DNA from: Agrypnia vestita
Taxonomy: Eukaryota > Arthropoda > Insecta > Trichoptera > Phryganeidae
Reading direction: 5' to 3'
Assembly (NCBI GenBank): GCA_016648135.1
Contig: JADDOH010011062.1
Location: 42,350 to 106,349, forward strand
DNA length: 64,000 nucleotides
The notes below the pieces were generated by a model. The model made no database searches. It was not told the DNA's origin and saw nothing but the letters and a program-made list of their open reading frames with translations. This document shows, in pieces, positions 62,057 through 64,000 of this stretch (positions are counted from its first letter, which is position 1; each line of letters starts with the position of its first letter). Position numbers and translations under genes: made by a program.

Positions 62057-62567
62057 TAGCGTGTACTCTATTTAAATTCTAAAATATAGAAAAAAATTAT
62101 ATATTTATGACGCTCAAAGTATTGAGATGTAGAAATCTACACTGATCATTCTCCATTATTTTATAGATTTTTTTTAGCCCAACTTGTCACTTTTTTATTT
62201 TGTGTATCTTTTTACCAAATTACATTCTTTCTCGTTTTTTTGCATTCCAATTTATTCTTCTTTTTTTTATACTTTTAGTTTAGCTTGCCATTGCCTACAT
62301 CTCGCATGATAATTTTATATTTTACTATGTGTACTGTCTTTCAAAATAAATATTTTATGTCGATCTAGGGGGATAAAATTTAAAATAGCTACCTTCATGC
62401 TTCAGAACGGATATTTCTATACATCTAGCGAGGTAGGTAGTGGCCGAGAGGCATGCTGCATATTATCCTACATTTATTTGTATTATTTGTATGTATCAAG
62501 CAATCAAATATCTATTATTCTATTGAGTTTCATGAAAAGAATTAATACTCATACCTCGAATATTTAA
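62057..62567. other. AT-rich spacer
   Basis: Nothing recognised. Confidence 0.35.
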
Positions 62568-63484
62568 GCCATGTATTCACTAGGGGACAAATTGTCCCTC
62601 AACAGCATGCGCGGCCATAGAGTCTACGTGACGTTGCAACGTCGTGCACTGTTCCGCGACCTCGCGCACAACATAGCGCGGCATTTCTACGTGCCGTGGC
62701 AACGTTGCCATGCGCACGGTACAGCCATGTATTCACTAGGGGACAAATCGCGAAACATTCCGCTCGACATGTCGCATCAACATCTACGCTCATGTTTCGG
62801 GGACAATGACGCGGTCAATTGACGTGCACACACCGGGACTCGCATATCTTGTCGCGGAAATGTCATCCGATGAGGTTATGGATGACAGCTGCGGTATCAC
62901 ATTTGGCGAAAACGGGGTTCCGCGCAATTCGAAATGTTTTTTTGGGTCGCAATTTCAAATTAACGAGGTTTTACTGTAGTAAATTGAATATTATTAAAAA
63001 CAAGGTCCTTTTTGCAAATAATTATTGTTTTCCAGACGTCGCGGAAATATATCGCCCTATGAGGTTACGATAACAGCCGCGTATCTGTTTATGTTAATGA
63101 TTTTATCGAAAAGTAAGAGGAGAAAAAAGAGGAGAATGCGAAATTATTTACTGCAAAGAGAAAGAAGGACGGACATTCTATGCAATCTTCGATCGATACA
63201 GCTCGATGAGTTCGAGAACGATTTCGTTTCCCCGCATTGTCATCTTGACAGATACAGCGCATGCGTATTCACTTGTAAACATACCACGTGGTACTGACGC
63301 TCCGCAGAATGTTGCAGTGAGTACGCTCGGGTACCGTGCGCATGGCAACGTTGCCACGGCACGTAGAAATGCCGCGCTATGTTGTGCGCGAGGTCGCGGA
63401 ACAGTGCACGACGTTGCAACGTCACGTAGACTCTATGCCGCGCATGCTGTTGAGGGACAATTTGTCCCCTAGTGAATACATGGC
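62568..63484. mobile_element. Foldback element with ~155-bp CpG-rich terminal repeats
   Basis: GCCATGTATTCACTAGGGGA (62568) mirrors TCCCCTAGTGAATACATGGC (to 63484); the arms (62568-62722, 63329-63484) are nearly identical inverted copies including ACGTTGCAACGTCGTGCACT and GTGCCGTGGCAACGTTGCCA. A third copy of the terminus, CCATGTATTCACTAGGGGAC, is directly repeated at 62725. TTAA lies next to both ends, compatible with but not proof of a TTAA target. Frames on both strands are products of the arms; no transposase seen. Confidence 0.85.
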
Positions 63485-63599
63485 TTTAAAGTAATTGAGA
63501 CAAAAAAACTTTGAAAATGTCTTCATTTTCTAAAAAGTCCAAGTATCTAACCGCTTTCATGTTTTATCGATTTTCCGCCTAAAACGGTTCCGTATTCAA

Positions 63600-63980
63600 A
63601 AGTTTCGAATAAAGTAACTTGCAAAAATTGAAAATATAATGTTTTTTTTAATGTTTCTATCGTTTTATTTGTGTTGTATTGCAACGAATCGATTTTTCAT
63701 AATCGATATAAGTTACTGTAATCATGATTCAACTTTTTTCAAAATATAAAAAGTATTTAACTGTAAATGGTTACGGATATTTTATACAAACCGTATGTTT
63801 TTTCGAGAAACGATTCTCGACGTTTCGTTGAAGTCGTACTCAAAATCATCAGGAGAACGACCTGTACTCGCGGAGGTATAGGGCGGACTTTATAGGGAAT
63901 ATAAGAAGCATTGAAAAACAAACGCGAACTTTGATATTGCATGTCTCCGTAAATATTTACATTATTTATTTTTTGTTTGG
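63600..63980. repeat. Palindrome family P, copy split by a hammerhead repeat
   Basis: CGTTTTATTTGTGTTGTATT ... GATTTTTCATAATCGATATA ... and, after the insert at ~63757-63905, TTGAAAAACAAACGCGAACT ... GATATTGCATGTCTCCGTAA are right-arm sequence of family P. Runs to the window edge. Confidence 0.65.
63814..63857 (-). ncRNA. Type I hammerhead ribozyme core (ACGT family), apparently intact
   Basis: Minus strand 63857 to 63814: TTCTC (stem I), CTGATGA (63852-63846), a stem II TTGA...TCAA with 8-nt loop, GAAA (63826-63823), CGT completing self-complementary ACGT, C giving the canonical GUC cleavage site (63819), then GAGAA, which pairs exactly with TTCTC. Every conserved base is present. Stem III is only ACGU, so a dimer is needed for a stable fold. 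Confidence 0.8.
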
Positions 63981-64000
63981 TCGTGGTTGCTTTTTCATGA

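Noticed and set aside
62571..63472. Frames in both arms of the 62568-63484 foldback
   Set aside because: The same peptide segments appear on opposite strands because the arms are inverted repeats; no transposase motif.

Overview
This window is AT-rich, repeat-saturated animal DNA, almost certainly from an insect. It looks most like a moth or butterfly (Lepidoptera), because the LINE C-termini, CTAG-ending Helitrons and hAT MITEs resemble families I know from moth genomes. That assignment is inference. I see no intact host protein-coding gene, no true tRNA or rRNA gene and no CRISPR array. Nearly all longer open frames are transposon remnants or chance frames without an ATG.

Layout. 0-5 kb holds a truncated hammerhead-type repeat, a LINE 3' end, a 526-bp palindrome, a foldback, a tRNA-derived SINE and a second LINE fragment. 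5-9 kb holds a repeat with two TGACGTCA sites, an isolated CpG-rich block, a hAT element and a solo LTR. 9-20 kb holds a decayed pogo-type transposase, a three-level nest (CR1/Jockey-like LINE inside a hAT inside an RTE-like LINE), Helitrons, another hAT and a 1.09-kb foldback. 20-37 kb holds tRNA-like modules, an LTR-like promoter with heat-shock motifs, hammerhead relics, a mariner MITE, PIF/Harbinger-type hairpins, and further hAT elements, one of which keeps a piece of transposase. 37-42 kb is mainly decayed LINEs. About 42.4-47.4 kb is the only sizeable repeat-poor stretch. It is CpG-rich in its first part and ends in a 5'UTR-like segment with a strong splice donor, so it is the best candidate for the regulatory region or first exon of a host gene on the + strand. 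47-64 kb returns to dense repeats: a hammerhead-bearing inverted repeat, a hidden hAT transposase C-terminus, a hAT carrying several other repeats, three 165-556-bp palindromes, two LTR-like promoters (one with a remarkable heat-shock-element array) and a foldback with ~155-bp terminal repeats.

How the parts relate. The transposons form a layered record. Seven hAT elements can be delimited by 8-bp target-site duplications, and several contain or sit in other elements. Four signals go beyond ordinary repeat annotation: several families of type I hammerhead ribozyme cores with very short self-complementary stem III; heat-shock-element arrays beside TATA boxes in LTR-like sequences; tRNA-like modules inside Helitron-ended elements and SINEs; and many long hairpins (140-1,100 bp) that would give double-stranded RNA if transcribed.
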